A program made the position numbers and the translations under genes. From NCBI GenBank assembly GCA_963743035.1, contig CAVUOB010000001.1:124001-188000 (forward strand): a DNA stretch of 64,000 bases, read 5' to 3'. This document shows, in pieces, positions 41,908 to 50,797 of this stretch (position 1 is its first letter; every line of letters begins with the position of its first letter). Under the pieces are notes generated by a model. It had not been told where the DNA came from. It ran no database searches and saw only the letters and a list, made by a program, of their open reading frames with translations. The DNA comes from PALSA-911 sp963743035. GTDB lineage: Bacteria; Pseudomonadota; Alphaproteobacteria; Acetobacterales; Acetobacteraceae.

Positions 41908-42811
41908 CTACCCCTCGGCCGGCCAGAGCCAGGCGGCACCGCGCACGCCGGAGGAATCGCCGTGGCGGTTCTTCAGCACGGGGGTGGTGCAGATGTCGGT
42001 GAACACATGGCGCGATAATAGCGGGGGAATCGCGGAATAGAGATGCTCCATGTTGGACAGCCCGCCGCCGAGCACGATGGCGTCGGGGTCCAGCAGGTCG
42101 ATGACCATCGCCAGGCCGCGCCCGAGCCGGTCGGCATGGCGTTCCAGCGCCTGCTTGGCCCGCACATCGCCGGCGGCGGCGCGGGCGGGAATGTCCTGCG
42201 CGTCCGAGGCTGCGGGGCCGTCGCAATCGCGCGCCAGCCCGGTGCCGGAGATCGTGCGTCTCCAGGCAGCCATGGCGGCCGCACCAGCACAGGATGCCCG
42301 GTATCTCGTCGGCGCGCGGCCAGGGCAGGGGGATGTGGCCCCATTCGCCGGCAACCCGGTGCGGGCCCTGGATGACGCGGCCATCGACGACGATCCCGCC
42401 GCCGCAGCCGGTGCCGAGGATCACGCCGAACACCACCCGATGCCCCGCGCCGGCGCCGTCGGTCGCCTCCGACAAGGCAAAGCAATTGGCGTCGTTTTCG
42501 ACGCGGATTTCCCGCGCCAGCAGGTCCGACAGGTCGGCATCCAGCCGGTGGCCGTTCAGGGCATTGGAATTGGCGTTCTTCACCAGCCCGGTCGCCGGGC
42601 TGATCACGCCGGGTATGGCGATCCCCACGCTGGCCGTGATGCCCAGTTCCTGCTCGGCGTCGCGCACCAGGCCGGCGATGGCGGCCAGCGCCGCCGGATA
42701 GCCGCGCGGCGTGGCGATCCGCCGGCGCAGCACCAGTTTGCCGTCCGGGCCGAGCACGCCGATTTCCGTCTTGGTGCCGCCGAGGTCGATTCTGATGCGA
42801 TGGGGTGCCAT
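41908..42811 (-). pseudogene. ROK family sugar kinase, frameshifted in the middle
   Basis: A ROK kinase, about 300 aa if restored. It begins with the ATP phosphate loop IDLGGTKTEIGVL, has VENDANCFALSEA, the G-T-G-C-G-G-G motif and zinc motif C-W-C-G-R-H-G-C-L-E-T. After C-L-E-T the frame shifts: removing one base near 42256 gives C-L-E-T-T-I-S-G-T-G-L, the expected E-T-x-x-S-G, and the rest reads through to D-P-D-A-I-V-L-G-G-G-L-S-N and stop at 41908. As written it would stop short in a foreign frame. A sequence error is likely. It would phosphorylate a hexose such as glucose or N-acetylglucosamine. Confidence 0.8.
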
Positions 42812-42890
42812 GGCACCAGCATGGCTTTGCCGGCGCATGCGCTCAAGCCGGCGGCTTGCCCAAGCGCGCCGGCAGCAGCAGGATATGGCC

Positions 42891-43187
42891 ATGAGTGAAA
42901 CCGTTCTGGACGTGAAGGGCATGAACTGCCCGCTGCCCGTGTTGCGGGCGAACAAGGCGCTGCGCATCATGGCGCCTGGGGAGCGCCTGCGCGTGCTCGC
43001 CACCGACCGCGCCGCCGTGGCCGATTTCCGGGCCTTCTGCCGGGAGACCGGGCATGCCCTGCTGGCCTTCAGCGACGAGGGCGGCGTGCTCAGCTTCGTC
43101 ATCCGCCGCCGCGCCGACGACAAGCCTGCCGAGGATGTGCCCGCAGCGGCGAAGCCCGCCGAGGGACCGCCGGCGAAGGATCCGTGA
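42891..43187 (+). CDS. Sulfurtransferase TusA family protein
   Basis: A 98-aa protein. Residues 1-75 are a TusA/SirA domain with the D-x-K-G-M-N-C-P-L-P motif, the Cys being the sulfur carrier. The C-terminal 20 residues are Ala/Pro/Lys rich and probably disordered. The start could be ATG 42885 or 42891; AGGA lies about 6 bases before 42891. It is divergent from the ROK gene and followed after one base by the deacetylase-like gene. It should relay sulfur for tRNA or cofactor thiolation. Confidence 0.85.
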   Translation: MSETVLDVKGMNCPLPVLRANKALRIMAPGERLRVLATDRAAVADFRAFCRETGHALLAFSDEGGVLSFVIRRRADDKPAEDVPAAAKPAEGPPAKDP

Positions 43188-43188
43188 T

Positions 43189-44124
43189 TTGTCCACCGCG
43201 CTGGTGACGCATCTCGACTGCCTGGACCACGACATGGGCCGCGGCCATCCGGAATGTCCGGCCCGGCTGCGCGCGGTGCTGGCCGGGCTGGAGCAGGAGA
43301 TGTTCGCCCCGCTGCTGCGCGAGCAGGCGCCGATGGCGACGGTCGAACAGATCGCCCGGATGCATGCGGAATCCTATGTCCGCGCCATCCTGTCGATCCG
43401 CCCGGAACCCGGCGACCGGCTGCAACTGGATGGCGACACCTCGATGAGCGCGGGCAGCGCCGATGCGGCCCTGCGTGCCGCCGGCGGGGCGGTCCTGGGG
43501 GTGGACCTGGTGATGAGCGGGACGGTGCGCACCGCCTTCGCCGCGGTCCGCCCGCCCGGGCATCATGCCGAGGCCGAGCGTCCGATGGGTTTCTGCCTGT
43601 TCAACAACGCCGCCATCGCCGCCGCCCATGCGCAGGCGATATGGGGGCTGCAGCGAGTCGCGGTGCTGGATTTCGACGTCCATCACGGCAACGGCACGCA
43701 ATCCATGTTCGCCGAGCGGCCGGAGCTGTTCTACGGCTCCAGCCACCAGGACCCGTGCTTTCCCGGCACCGGCCATGGCTGGGAGCGCGGCGTGGCGGAC
43801 AACATCGTCAATGTCGGCCTGCGGCCGGGTTCGGGCAGCGAGGCGTTCCGCGCCGGTTGGGCGGAGACGATCCTGCCCGCGCTGGAGCGATTCGGGCCGG
43901 AGCTGCTGATCGTCTCCGCCGGTTTCGACGCGCATAAGGCCGATCCCCTGGCCGAGCTGGAGCTGGAGACGGCTGATTTCGCCTGGATCACCGACCGCCT
44001 GGTGGATCTGGCGGACCGCATCGCCGGCGGGCGGATCGTGTCGGTGCTGGAGGGTGGCTACGACCTGAAGGCCCTGGCCGCGGCCGCGGCGGTGCATGTG
44101 CGGAGCCTCATGCGGGCCGGGTAG
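43189..44124 (+). CDS. Histone deacetylase family protein (acetoin utilisation/acetylpolyamine type)
   Basis: A 311-aa zinc hydrolase of the HDAC fold. Motifs: RPPGHHAEAERPMGFCLFNN with the catalytic His pair, DFDVHHGNG with metal Asp/His, and SAGFDAHKADPL with the last Asp. I chose TTG 43189, two bases after the TusA stop, with AAGGA 8 bases upstream, because the conserved T-H-L-D-C-L-D-H-D-M-G-R-G-H-P-E-C-P begins five codons later. It removes acetyl groups from lysine or polyamines. It leads the xseB/dxs/tlyA run, as in many alphaproteobacteria. Confidence 0.88.
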   Translation: MSTALVTHLDCLDHDMGRGHPECPARLRAVLAGLEQEMFAPLLREQAPMATVEQIARMHAESYVRAILSIRPEPGDRLQLDGDTSMSAGSADAALRAAGGAVLGVDLVMSGTVRTAFAAVRPPGHHAEAERPMGFCLFNNAAIAAAHAQAIWGLQRVAVLDFDVHHGNGTQSMFAERPELFYGSSHQDPCFPGTGHGWERGVADNIVNVGLRPGSGSEAFRAGWAETILPALERFGPELLIVSAGFDAHKADPLAELELETADFAWITDRLVDLADRIAGGRIVSVLEGGYDLKALAAAAAVHVRSLMRAG

Positions 44125-44223
44125 CGCCTGGTTGATGCGAATATTCGCCAACCGTACGAGGCGCTTGGCTTGTTCGCACCAAACAGGCTACCAGATCAGG
44201 CTTGTGTTGGACGGGGAATTGGC

Positions 44224-44478
44224 ATGTCGGACGTTAAACGACCGGCCACGGCAAAGGATGTGGCGTCCTTGTCCTTCGAGGACGCGCTGGCGGAACTGGA
44301 TCAGATCGTGCGCGGCCTGGAGGGCGGACAGCAGAAGCTGGAGGACGCCATCGGCGCCTATGAGCGAGGTGCGGCGCTGCGCCGGCATTGCGAGGCCAAG
44401 CTGGCCGAGGCGGAGGCCCGGGTCGCCGCGATCGTGGAGCACGAGGACGGTTCGATCTCAACCCGAAAGGCGGACTGA
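44224..44478 (+). CDS. xseB: Exodeoxyribonuclease VII small subunit
   Basis: An 84-aa helical protein. L-S-F-E-D-A-L-A-E-L-D-Q-I-V-R and L-E-G-G-Q-Q-K-L-E-D-A-I-G-A-Y-E-R-G are the XseB signature. ATG 44224 follows GGGGAATTGGC. It binds the catalytic XseA subunit, whose gene is elsewhere. It is followed 3 bases later by dxs. Confidence 0.93.
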   Translation: MSDVKRPATAKDVASLSFEDALAELDQIVRGLEGGQQKLEDAIGAYERGAALRRHCEAKLAEAEARVAAIVEHEDGSISTRKAD

Positions 44479-44481
44479 CCG

Positions 44482-46476
44482 ATGCCCCCCCAGACCCCGC
44501 TGCTGGATCGCGTTCAGTTCCCCGCGGATCTGCGCAATTTCTCGCCCGAGCAGTTGCGCCAGCTGGCCGATGAGCTGCGGGCGGAGACGATCGACACGGT
44601 CTCGGTCACCGGCGGGCATCTGGGCTCGGCGCTGGGGGTGGTGGAGCTGACGGTGGCGATCCACGCCATCTTCGACACCCCGACCGACCGGCTGATCTGG
44701 GATGTCGGGCATCAGGCCTACCCGCACAAGATCCTCACCGGACGGCGCGACCGCATCCGCACCCTGCGCCAGGGCGGCGGGTTGTCCGGCTTCACCCGCC
44801 GCTCGGAGAGCGAATACGACCCGTTCGGCGCGGCGCATTCCTCGACCTCGATCTCCGCCGGGCTCGGCATGGCGGTGGCGCGCGACCTGAAGACGGCGCG
44901 CCACGCGGCGGCGAGCCCGGCCGAGCGCGAGCGTGACCATCTTGCCGCCGACGACCGCAACGTGATCGCGGTGATCGGCGACGGCTCGATGAGCGCGGGC
45001 ATGGCCTATGAGGCGATGAACAACGCCGGCGCGCTGCGCTCGCGCCTGATCGTGGTGCTGAACGACAACGACATGTCGATCGCGCCGCCCGTCGGCGCGA
45101 TGAGCGCCTATCTGTCGCGGCTGATGTCCTCGCGCAGCTTCCTCAATCTGCGGGAGCTGGCGGTGAAGATGGCCCGGCGCTTCCCGCGCAAGATCGAGCG
45201 CACCGCCCTGCGCGCCGAGGAATACGCCCGCGGCATGCTGACCGGCGGCACGCTGTTCGAGGAGCTGGGCTTCTATTACGTCGGCCCGATCGACGGCCAT
45301 AACCTCGACCACCTGCTGCCGGTGCTGCGCAACGTGCGCGAGGCCGAGGACACCGGCCCGATCCTGGTGCATGTGATCACCCAGAAGGGCAAGGGCTACG
45401 CGCAGGCGGAGAACTCGGCCGACAAGCTGCACAGCGTCTCCAAGTTCAACGTGGTCACCGGCGAGCAGGTGAAGGCCCCGCCCGGCCCGCCGGCCTACCA
45501 GAAGGTCTTCGCCGACGCGCTGATCGAGGAAGCCAGGCGCGACCCCAACATCGTCGCGATCACCGCGGCGATGCCGTCGGGCACCGGGCTCGACCGCTTC
45601 GCCAAGGTGTTTCCCGACCGCTGCTTCGATGTCGGCATCGCCGAGCAGCACGCGGTGACCTTCGCCGCCGGGCTGGCGACCGAGGGCATAAAGCCGTTCT
45701 GCGCGATCTACTCGACCTTCCTGCAGCGCGGCTACGACCAGCTGGTGCACGACGTGGCGATCCAGGGCCTGCCGGTGCGCTTCGCGATGGACCGGGCCGG
45801 GCTGGTGGGCAATGACGGCGCCACGCATGCCGGCAGCTTCGACATCGCCTATCTGAGCTGCCTGCCGGGCATGGTGCTGATGGCGCCGTCCGACGAGGCC
45901 GAGCTGGTGCACATGGTGGCCACGGCCGCTGATATCGACGACCGGCCGAGCGCGCTGCGCTATCCGCGCGGCGAGAGCACCGGGATCGCGCTGCCGGCGC
46001 GCGGCGAGGTGCTGCAACTGGGCAAGGGCCGCATCCTGCGCGAGGGCGCCAGCGTGGCGATCCTGTCGCTGGGCACGCGGCTGGCGGACGCGCTGCGCGC
46101 GGCGGACGAGCTGGCGGCGCGCGGGCTGTCGACCACGGTCGCCGATGCGCGCTTCGCCAAGCCGCTGGACACGGCGCTGATCGAGCAGCTGGCGCGCCAT
46201 CACGAGGTGCTGATCACCATCGAGGAAGGCTCGGCGGGCGGCTTCGGCGCGGCGGTGATGCAGCATCTGGCCTGGAAGGGGCTGCTGGATGCCCCCGCCT
46301 TCGGCAAGGGCCTGAAGATCCGCCCGATGACCCTGCCGGATGTGTTCATCGACCATGACAGCCAGGCCAAACAGCTCATCCAGGCCGGGCTCACCGCCAA
46401 GGATATCGTGCGGACTGCTCTTTCGGCGCTTGGCATTGCCGGGGAGGCCGGCAGCCTGACTGCTGCCAGCGCCTAG
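44482..46476 (+). CDS. dxs: 1-deoxy-D-xylulose-5-phosphate synthase
   Basis: A 664-aa thiamine-diphosphate enzyme that joins pyruvate and glyceraldehyde 3-phosphate, the first MEP-pathway step. It has G-H-Q-A-Y-P-H-K near 75, the ThDP motif GDGSMSAGMAYEAMNNA near 170, a transketolase central domain with DRAGLVGNDGATH near 435 and a C-terminal domain ending near 650. Length and motifs are normal for the family. Its stop touches the TTG start of tlyA. Confidence 0.96.
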   Translation: MPPQTPLLDRVQFPADLRNFSPEQLRQLADELRAETIDTVSVTGGHLGSALGVVELTVAIHAIFDTPTDRLIWDVGHQAYPHKILTGRRDRIRTLRQGGGLSGFTRRSESEYDPFGAAHSSTSISAGLGMAVARDLKTARHAAASPAERERDHLAADDRNVIAVIGDGSMSAGMAYEAMNNAGALRSRLIVVLNDNDMSIAPPVGAMSAYLSRLMSSRSFLNLRELAVKMARRFPRKIERTALRAEEYARGMLTGGTLFEELGFYYVGPIDGHNLDHLLPVLRNVREAEDTGPILVHVITQKGKGYAQAENSADKLHSVSKFNVVTGEQVKAPPGPPAYQKVFADALIEEARRDPNIVAITAAMPSGTGLDRFAKVFPDRCFDVGIAEQHAVTFAAGLATEGIKPFCAIYSTFLQRGYDQLVHDVAIQGLPVRFAMDRAGLVGNDGATHAGSFDIAYLSCLPGMVLMAPSDEAELVHMVATAADIDDRPSALRYPRGESTGIALPARGEVLQLGKGRILREGASVAILSLGTRLADALRAADELAARGLSTTVADARFAKPLDTALIEQLARHHEVLITIEEGSAGGFGAAVMQHLAWKGLLDAPAFGKGLKIRPMTLPDVFIDHDSQAKQLIQAGLTAKDIVRTALSALGIAGEAGSLTAASA

Positions 46477-47214
46477 TTGGCCAAGCGGCGCGCGGACCAG
46501 TTGCTGGTCGACCGCGGCTTGGTTGAAAGCCGGACCCGGGCCCAGGCCCTTATCCTTGCAGGAAAAATATTCAGCGGCGAGCGTCGCGTGCAGAAGGCCG
46601 GCGATCCCATGGCCGAGGACGCGCCGCTGGAGGTGCGCGGCCAGGACCATCCCTGGGTGTCACGCGGCGGCCTGAAGCTGGAGCACGCGCTGAAGGAGTT
46701 TGCCCTGTCGCCGCAGGGGCGCATCTGCCTGGATATCGGCGCCTCCACCGGCGGATTTACCGATGTGCTGCTGGCGCATGGCGCGGCCAAGGTGCATGCG
46801 GTGGATGTCGGGCATGGCCAGCTGGCCTGGAAGCTGCGCACCGACCCGCGCGTGGTCGTGCACGAAAAGACCAACGCGCGCCATCTGACAGCGGAAATCG
46901 TCCCCGATCCGATCGGCGCCCTGGTCTGCGACGCCAGCTTCATCGGCCTCGCCACGTTGCTGCCCGCGCCGCTGGCGCTTTGCGCGCCCGGCGCCTGGGC
47001 GGTGGCATTGATCAAGCCGCAATTCGAGGCGGGAAGGGATTTGGTGGGCAGCAAGGGCGTCGTGCGCGACCCCGCAGTGCATGCGGCCGTCTGCGAGCGG
47101 GTTCGCGAATGGTGGGCGAGCCTGCCGGGCTGGGAGGTGATCGGCATCGCGGAAAGCCCGATCACCGGGCCGGAGGGAAACCGGGAATTCCTGCTGGCGG
47201 CCCGAAGAATCTGA
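46477..47214 (+). CDS. tlyA: TlyA family rRNA (cytidine-2'-O)-methyltransferase / hemolysin
   Basis: A 245-aa protein with an N-terminal S4 RNA-binding domain (A-D-Q-L-L-V-D-R-G-L-V, about 5-65) and an FtsJ-type SAM methyltransferase domain (D-I-G-A-S-T-G-G-F-T-D near 85, then D-V-G-H-G-Q-L and I-K-P-Q-F-E). The TTG start follows the dxs stop with no gap. TlyA methylates rRNA at the subunit interface in actinobacteria; the proteobacterial role is less clear. Confidence 0.9.
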   Translation: MAKRRADQLLVDRGLVESRTRAQALILAGKIFSGERRVQKAGDPMAEDAPLEVRGQDHPWVSRGGLKLEHALKEFALSPQGRICLDIGASTGGFTDVLLAHGAAKVHAVDVGHGQLAWKLRTDPRVVVHEKTNARHLTAEIVPDPIGALVCDASFIGLATLLPAPLALCAPGAWAVALIKPQFEAGRDLVGSKGVVRDPAVHAAVCERVREWWASLPGWEVIGIAESPITGPEGNREFLLAARRI

Positions 47215-47228
47215 CCTCAATCAGCTGA

Positions 47229-47384
47229 TTATACAATATTCTGGTCGAGTTCCCAGGGCTTTGCCGGCTGGCGCGCCAGTTCAGCCAGCAGGGCCCAGAT
47301 CCTGGCCGGCTCCATCGCCACTTCCGGATCGTTCAACTGGCGGTCCAGTTCTTCCTGCATCCGCGCGTAGTCCCGCTCCGTCAT
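47229..47384 (-). CDS. Small hypothetical protein, 51 aa
   Basis: A 51-codon ORF with ATG 47384 and TAA 47229. The sequence is acidic and helical: E-R-D-Y-A-R-M-Q-E-E-L-D-R-Q-L-N-D-P-E-V then M-E-P-A-R-I-W-A-L-L-A-E-L-A. AGGACGCAGGCC lies upstream of the ATG. Its codons look like coding sequence, and it fills the gap between convergent tlyA and the Liv operon. The family is unknown. Confidence 0.6.
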   Translation of the reverse strand: MTERDYARMQEELDRQLNDPEVAMEPARIWALLAELARQPAKPWELDQNIV

Positions 47385-47485
47385 GGCCTGCGTCCTGTGC
47401 TGTGCCGCAATCTCCGGATCAGGCCCGGTAAATCAGGCGGCCATAGGGCAGCGACATGAAGCTATTGTGACGGTTTCCTTGCGGC

Positions 47486-48181
47486 CTATACGGTCAGGTA
47501 GCGATTGCGGATCGCCTCCTCCTCGGCGCGGAAAACCTCGGGGGTGGCGGCATAGACCATGCGGCCTTTGACCATGATGTGCAGTTCGTCGGCCACAGCC
47601 TCTGCCAGCTTCATGTTCTGCTCGATCAGCAGGATCGTCACGCCTTCCTGGCACAGCCGGCGGATCACCGCCGCCAGTTCCCGCACCACCAGCGGTGCTA
47701 AGCCCTGGCTGGGCTCGTCCAGCAGCACGACCTTGGGGTCGCTGACCAGGGCCCGCGCAATCGCCAGCATTTGCTGCTCCCCGCCCGAAAGCTGCGAGCC
47801 GCGGTTGCCGGCGCGTTCGCGCAGTGAGGGGAACAGCTCCAGCAGCCGCTCCAAAGGCCAGGATCTCGCCGGCTTGCGCTCGCCGACGCGGATATTCTCG
47901 ATCACGCTGAGATCGGGAAAGATCAGCCGCCCCTCGGGCACATAGGCGACGCCGGCGCGCGCCACCAGATGCGGCGGCCAGCCGGCGATGTCCTGCCCGT
48001 CCAGCAGCACCCGTCCGGAGGTGGGCGGCACCAGCCCCATGATGCTGCGCACCGTCGTGGTCTTGCCGACGCCGTTGCGACCGAGCACCGCCGAGATGCG
48101 GCCCTGCGGCACCACGAGATCGACGCCCTGCAGGACGTGGCTGGCGCCGTAATGGGTGTGAAGACCCTCCAACCGCAGCAT
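47486..48181 (-). CDS. livF: Branched-chain amino acid-type ABC transporter ATP-binding protein
   Basis: A 231-aa ATPase, LivF type. Walker A is GRNGVGKTTTVRS, the signature LSGGEQQMLAIARAL, Walker B V-L-L-D-E-P-S-Q-G-L-A-P. It is the last gene of the minus-strand importer operon and overlaps the end of livG by one base. With livG it energises import. Confidence 0.93.
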   Translation of the reverse strand: MLRLEGLHTHYGASHVLQGVDLVVPQGRISAVLGRNGVGKTTTVRSIMGLVPPTSGRVLLDGQDIAGWPPHLVARAGVAYVPEGRLIFPDLSVIENIRVGERKPARSWPLERLLELFPSLRERAGNRGSQLSGGEQQMLAIARALVSDPKVVLLDEPSQGLAPLVVRELAAVIRRLCQEGVTILLIEQNMKLAEAVADELHIMVKGRMVYAATPEVFRAEEEAIRNRYLTV

Positions 48182-48930
48182 TACGCGTATCCGCCGAGAT
48201 AGGCGGCCTGCACGTCGGCATCGGCCTTGACCACTTCCGGCACGTCGTCGGCGATCACGCTGCCCCGGTGCAGCACGGTGATCTTACGGGCCAGGCGGAA
48301 GACCACCTCCATGTCGTGCTCCACCAGCAGCACGGTCAGTTGCCCGTCGGCCAGCAGGCCGGACAGGGTTTCCACCGCGGACAGCGTCTCCTCCACCGAC
48401 AGGCCCTGCGTCGGCTCGTCCAGCAGCAGCACGCGCGGCCGCTGCGCCAGCGCCATCGCCACTTCCAGCAGCCGCTGATCGCCATGCGACAGCAACCCGG
48501 CCGGGCGTCCCGCCACGCCGGTCAGGCCCAGCCGTTCCAGCGCCTCGTCGCCGCGCCTGGCGGCCTCGGCGAACACCGAGGAGCCGCCATAAGGCTGCCA
48601 GCGCCGCGCCAGCCGTGCCTGGGCGGACAGGCGCGCATTCTCCCGCGCGGTCATTTCCGGAAACAGCGCGGTGAGCTGGAAGGTCCGCGACAGCCCGGCC
48701 TGGCAGATCCGGTAGGAGGACAGCCCTGTCAGCGGCCGCCCGTCGAACCGCACCTCGCCCTCGCTGGCGCGGACGACGCCGGTGATCAGGTGGAACAGAC
48801 TGGTCTTGCCCGCACCGTTCGGCCCGATCACGGCCCGCACCTCTCCGGCCTCTACCCGCATGCTCACCTGATTGACCGCGACGAGCCCGCCATAGCGCTT
48901 GGTCAGCCCGTCCAGCTCCAGCAATGCCAT
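48181..48930 (-). CDS. livG: Branched-chain amino acid-type ABC transporter ATP-binding protein
   Basis: A 249-aa ATPase, LivG type. Walker A GPNGAGKTSLFHLITG, signature LSHGDQRLLEVAMAL, Walker B V-L-L-L-D-E-P-T-Q-G-L-S. The LSHGDQ signature, in place of LSGGQ, is the usual LivG form. It starts 4 bases after livM. Confidence 0.93.
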   Translation of the reverse strand: MALLELDGLTKRYGGLVAVNQVSMRVEAGEVRAVIGPNGAGKTSLFHLITGVVRASEGEVRFDGRPLTGLSSYRICQAGLSRTFQLTALFPEMTARENARLSAQARLARRWQPYGGSSVFAEAARRGDEALERLGLTGVAGRPAGLLSHGDQRLLEVAMALAQRPRVLLLDEPTQGLSVEETLSAVETLSGLLADGQLTVLLVEHDMEVVFRLARKITVLHRGSVIADDVPEVVKADADVQAAYLGGYA

Positions 48931-48934
48931 GGCT

Positions 48935-49888
48935 TCAGACCTGGGCTTGCTTGACGTGGGCGCGTTTGGGCAGGCGGGAGGTCAGGATCCCCCAGATGCC
49001 CTCCGGCGCGAACATCACGAAGCCGATGAAAATCAGGCCGAAGAACAGCGCCCAGGACTCCGTATAGGCGCTCAGCACGTGTTCCAGCAGCATGAAGAAC
49101 GCGGCACCCAGGATCGGCCCCACCAGCGTGCCCTGGCCGCCGACGATCACCATGATCAGCACCTGGCCGGAGAACAGCCAGAACAGCAGATCGGTATTGG
49201 CGAAGCCGGCGAACGGCGAATACAGCGCGCCGGCCAGCCCGCCGAGCGCAAAGGACAGCGCCACCACGGCGATCTTGTAGAGGCGCGTATTGTAGCCGAG
49301 CGACAGCGTCTTCGCCTCGTTCTCCCGTATGCCGCGCAGCACCGCGCCGAACGGGGAATTCACCAGCGAGCGGCAGAGCGCGAAGGAGCCGAGCAGGCAG
49401 GCCAGCACCAGGTAGTAATAGCCGTCCTTGGTCTGCAGCAGCGTGATCCCGAACGGTCCCGCGCGCTTGGGGATTCCCGCCAGCCCATCGGATGCGCCGG
49501 TGACGCTGGTCCATTTGAACGCCACCGCGTACAGCAATTGCGCGAAGGCCAGCGTCAGCATGGAGAACGACACCCCGGTCGCCAGCGTGCAGACCCACGC
49601 AACCCCGATCGCCACCGCGCCGGCCAGCAGCGACGCCGCCAGCACCGCGAACGGCAGCGGCAGCGAGGTGTGCAGCAGCAGATAGCCGGAGGTGTAGGCG
49701 CCCAGGCCATAGGCCGCGGCGTGGCCGAAGCTGATCAGCCGCGTATAGCCCACCATCAGATCCAGGCTCATCGCCAGCAGCCCGAGGATCAGCGCCTCGG
49801 TCAGCAGGGTCATCGCGAACAGCGGCAGGCCGAGCGGCGCCGCCGCCAGCACGATTGCCGCGAGCCAGAAAACCCGCCAGCCGCCCAC
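48935..49888 (-). CDS. livM: Branched-chain amino acid-type ABC transporter permease
   Basis: A 317-aa LivM-type permease with about nine membrane helices and the cytoplasmic segment SPFGAVLRGIRENEAKTLSLG, which contacts the ATPases. It abuts livH, whose stop touches its start. It forms the channel with LivH. Confidence 0.93.
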   Translation of the reverse strand: MGGWRVFWLAAIVLAAAPLGLPLFAMTLLTEALILGLLAMSLDLMVGYTRLISFGHAAAYGLGAYTSGYLLLHTSLPLPFAVLAASLLAGAVAIGVAWVCTLATGVSFSMLTLAFAQLLYAVAFKWTSVTGASDGLAGIPKRAGPFGITLLQTKDGYYYLVLACLLGSFALCRSLVNSPFGAVLRGIRENEAKTLSLGYNTRLYKIAVVALSFALGGLAGALYSPFAGFANTDLLFWLFSGQVLIMVIVGGQGTLVGPILGAAFFMLLEHVLSAYTESWALFFGLIFIGFVMFAPEGIWGILTSRLPKRAHVKQAQV

Positions 49889-50758
49889 TCAGGCCTCCTT
49901 GCCCAGAAGCCCGCCGGGACGGATGACCAGCACCAGCAGCATCAGCAGGTACATCGCGGCGATGGCGAAATCCGGAAGGTAATAGGTGCCGAACACCTGC
50001 ACGAAAGCCACCAGCACCGCGGCGAGCAGGGAGCCGAGGAAGCTGCCCATGCCGCCGATGATGACGATGACGAAGGCATCGATGATCGCATTCGCGGCCA
50101 TGCCGAGCGATGCCGTCACCAGGGGCGCGGCCAGCACGCCGCCGAGTGCTGCCAGGCCGCAGCCGATGCCGAAGATGGCCGTGCGCACCAGGTTCACGTC
50201 CGTGCCCAGCGCATGCACCATTTCGGCGTTCTGGCTGGTCGCGCGGATCAGCAATCCCAGCCGCGTGCGTTCCAGGAACTGCCAGATGGCGAACGCGACC
50301 ACCACGCCGGCGCCGGCCAGGAACAGCCGGTAGACCGGGAAGGGTTCATCGAACAGGAAGACGATGCCGGCGAAGGCCTCCGGCACTTCCAGCTGCAGCG
50401 GCTGCACGCCCCAGAGCAGCCGGATGATCTCTCCCAGCACCAGGGTCAGGCCGAAGGTAACCATCAGGAAGGCGCTGGCGTCGCGGCGATACAGCCGGCG
50501 CAGCAGGCCCATTTCGAATGCCGCGCCGATCAGGCCCGCGATCAGCGGGCCGACCAGCAGCCCGATCCAGAAGCTGCCGGTGAAGCGCGCCGCCGAATAG
50601 CCGATGAAGGCGCCCAGCATGTAGAACGAACCATGCGCGAAATTCACGATCCGCATGATGCCGAAGATCAGCGTCAGGCCGACACCGAGGAAGAACAGCA
50701 GCGCTGCCTGCGAGAGGGCATTCAGGCACTGGGTGATCAGAAACGGAACGAAATTCAT
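49889..50758 (-). CDS. livH: Branched-chain amino acid-type ABC transporter permease
   Basis: A 289-aa LivH-type permease with about eight helices, the L-I-F-G-I-M-R-I-V-N-F-A-H-G motif near 30 and the E-A-A-loop-like R-A-T-S-Q-N-A-E-M segment. It follows the binding-protein gene by about 40 bases. Confidence 0.93.
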   Translation of the reverse strand: MNFVPFLITQCLNALSQAALLFFLGVGLTLIFGIMRIVNFAHGSFYMLGAFIGYSAARFTGSFWIGLLVGPLIAGLIGAAFEMGLLRRLYRRDASAFLMVTFGLTLVLGEIIRLLWGVQPLQLEVPEAFAGIVFLFDEPFPVYRLFLAGAGVVVAFAIWQFLERTRLGLLIRATSQNAEMVHALGTDVNLVRTAIFGIGCGLAALGGVLAAPLVTASLGMAANAIIDAFVIVIIGGMGSFLGSLLAAVLVAFVQVFGTYYLPDFAIAAMYLLMLLVLVIRPGGLLGKEA

Positions 50759-50797
50759 GCGGCGTGTCCGGAACAGGGAAAGGGGCCCGGCGCTGCC

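Noticed and set aside
44458..46650. Long open frame antisense to dxs (over 700 codons)
   Set aside because: It is the shadow of dxs in a GC-rich genome; the plus-strand protein has all Dxs motifs.
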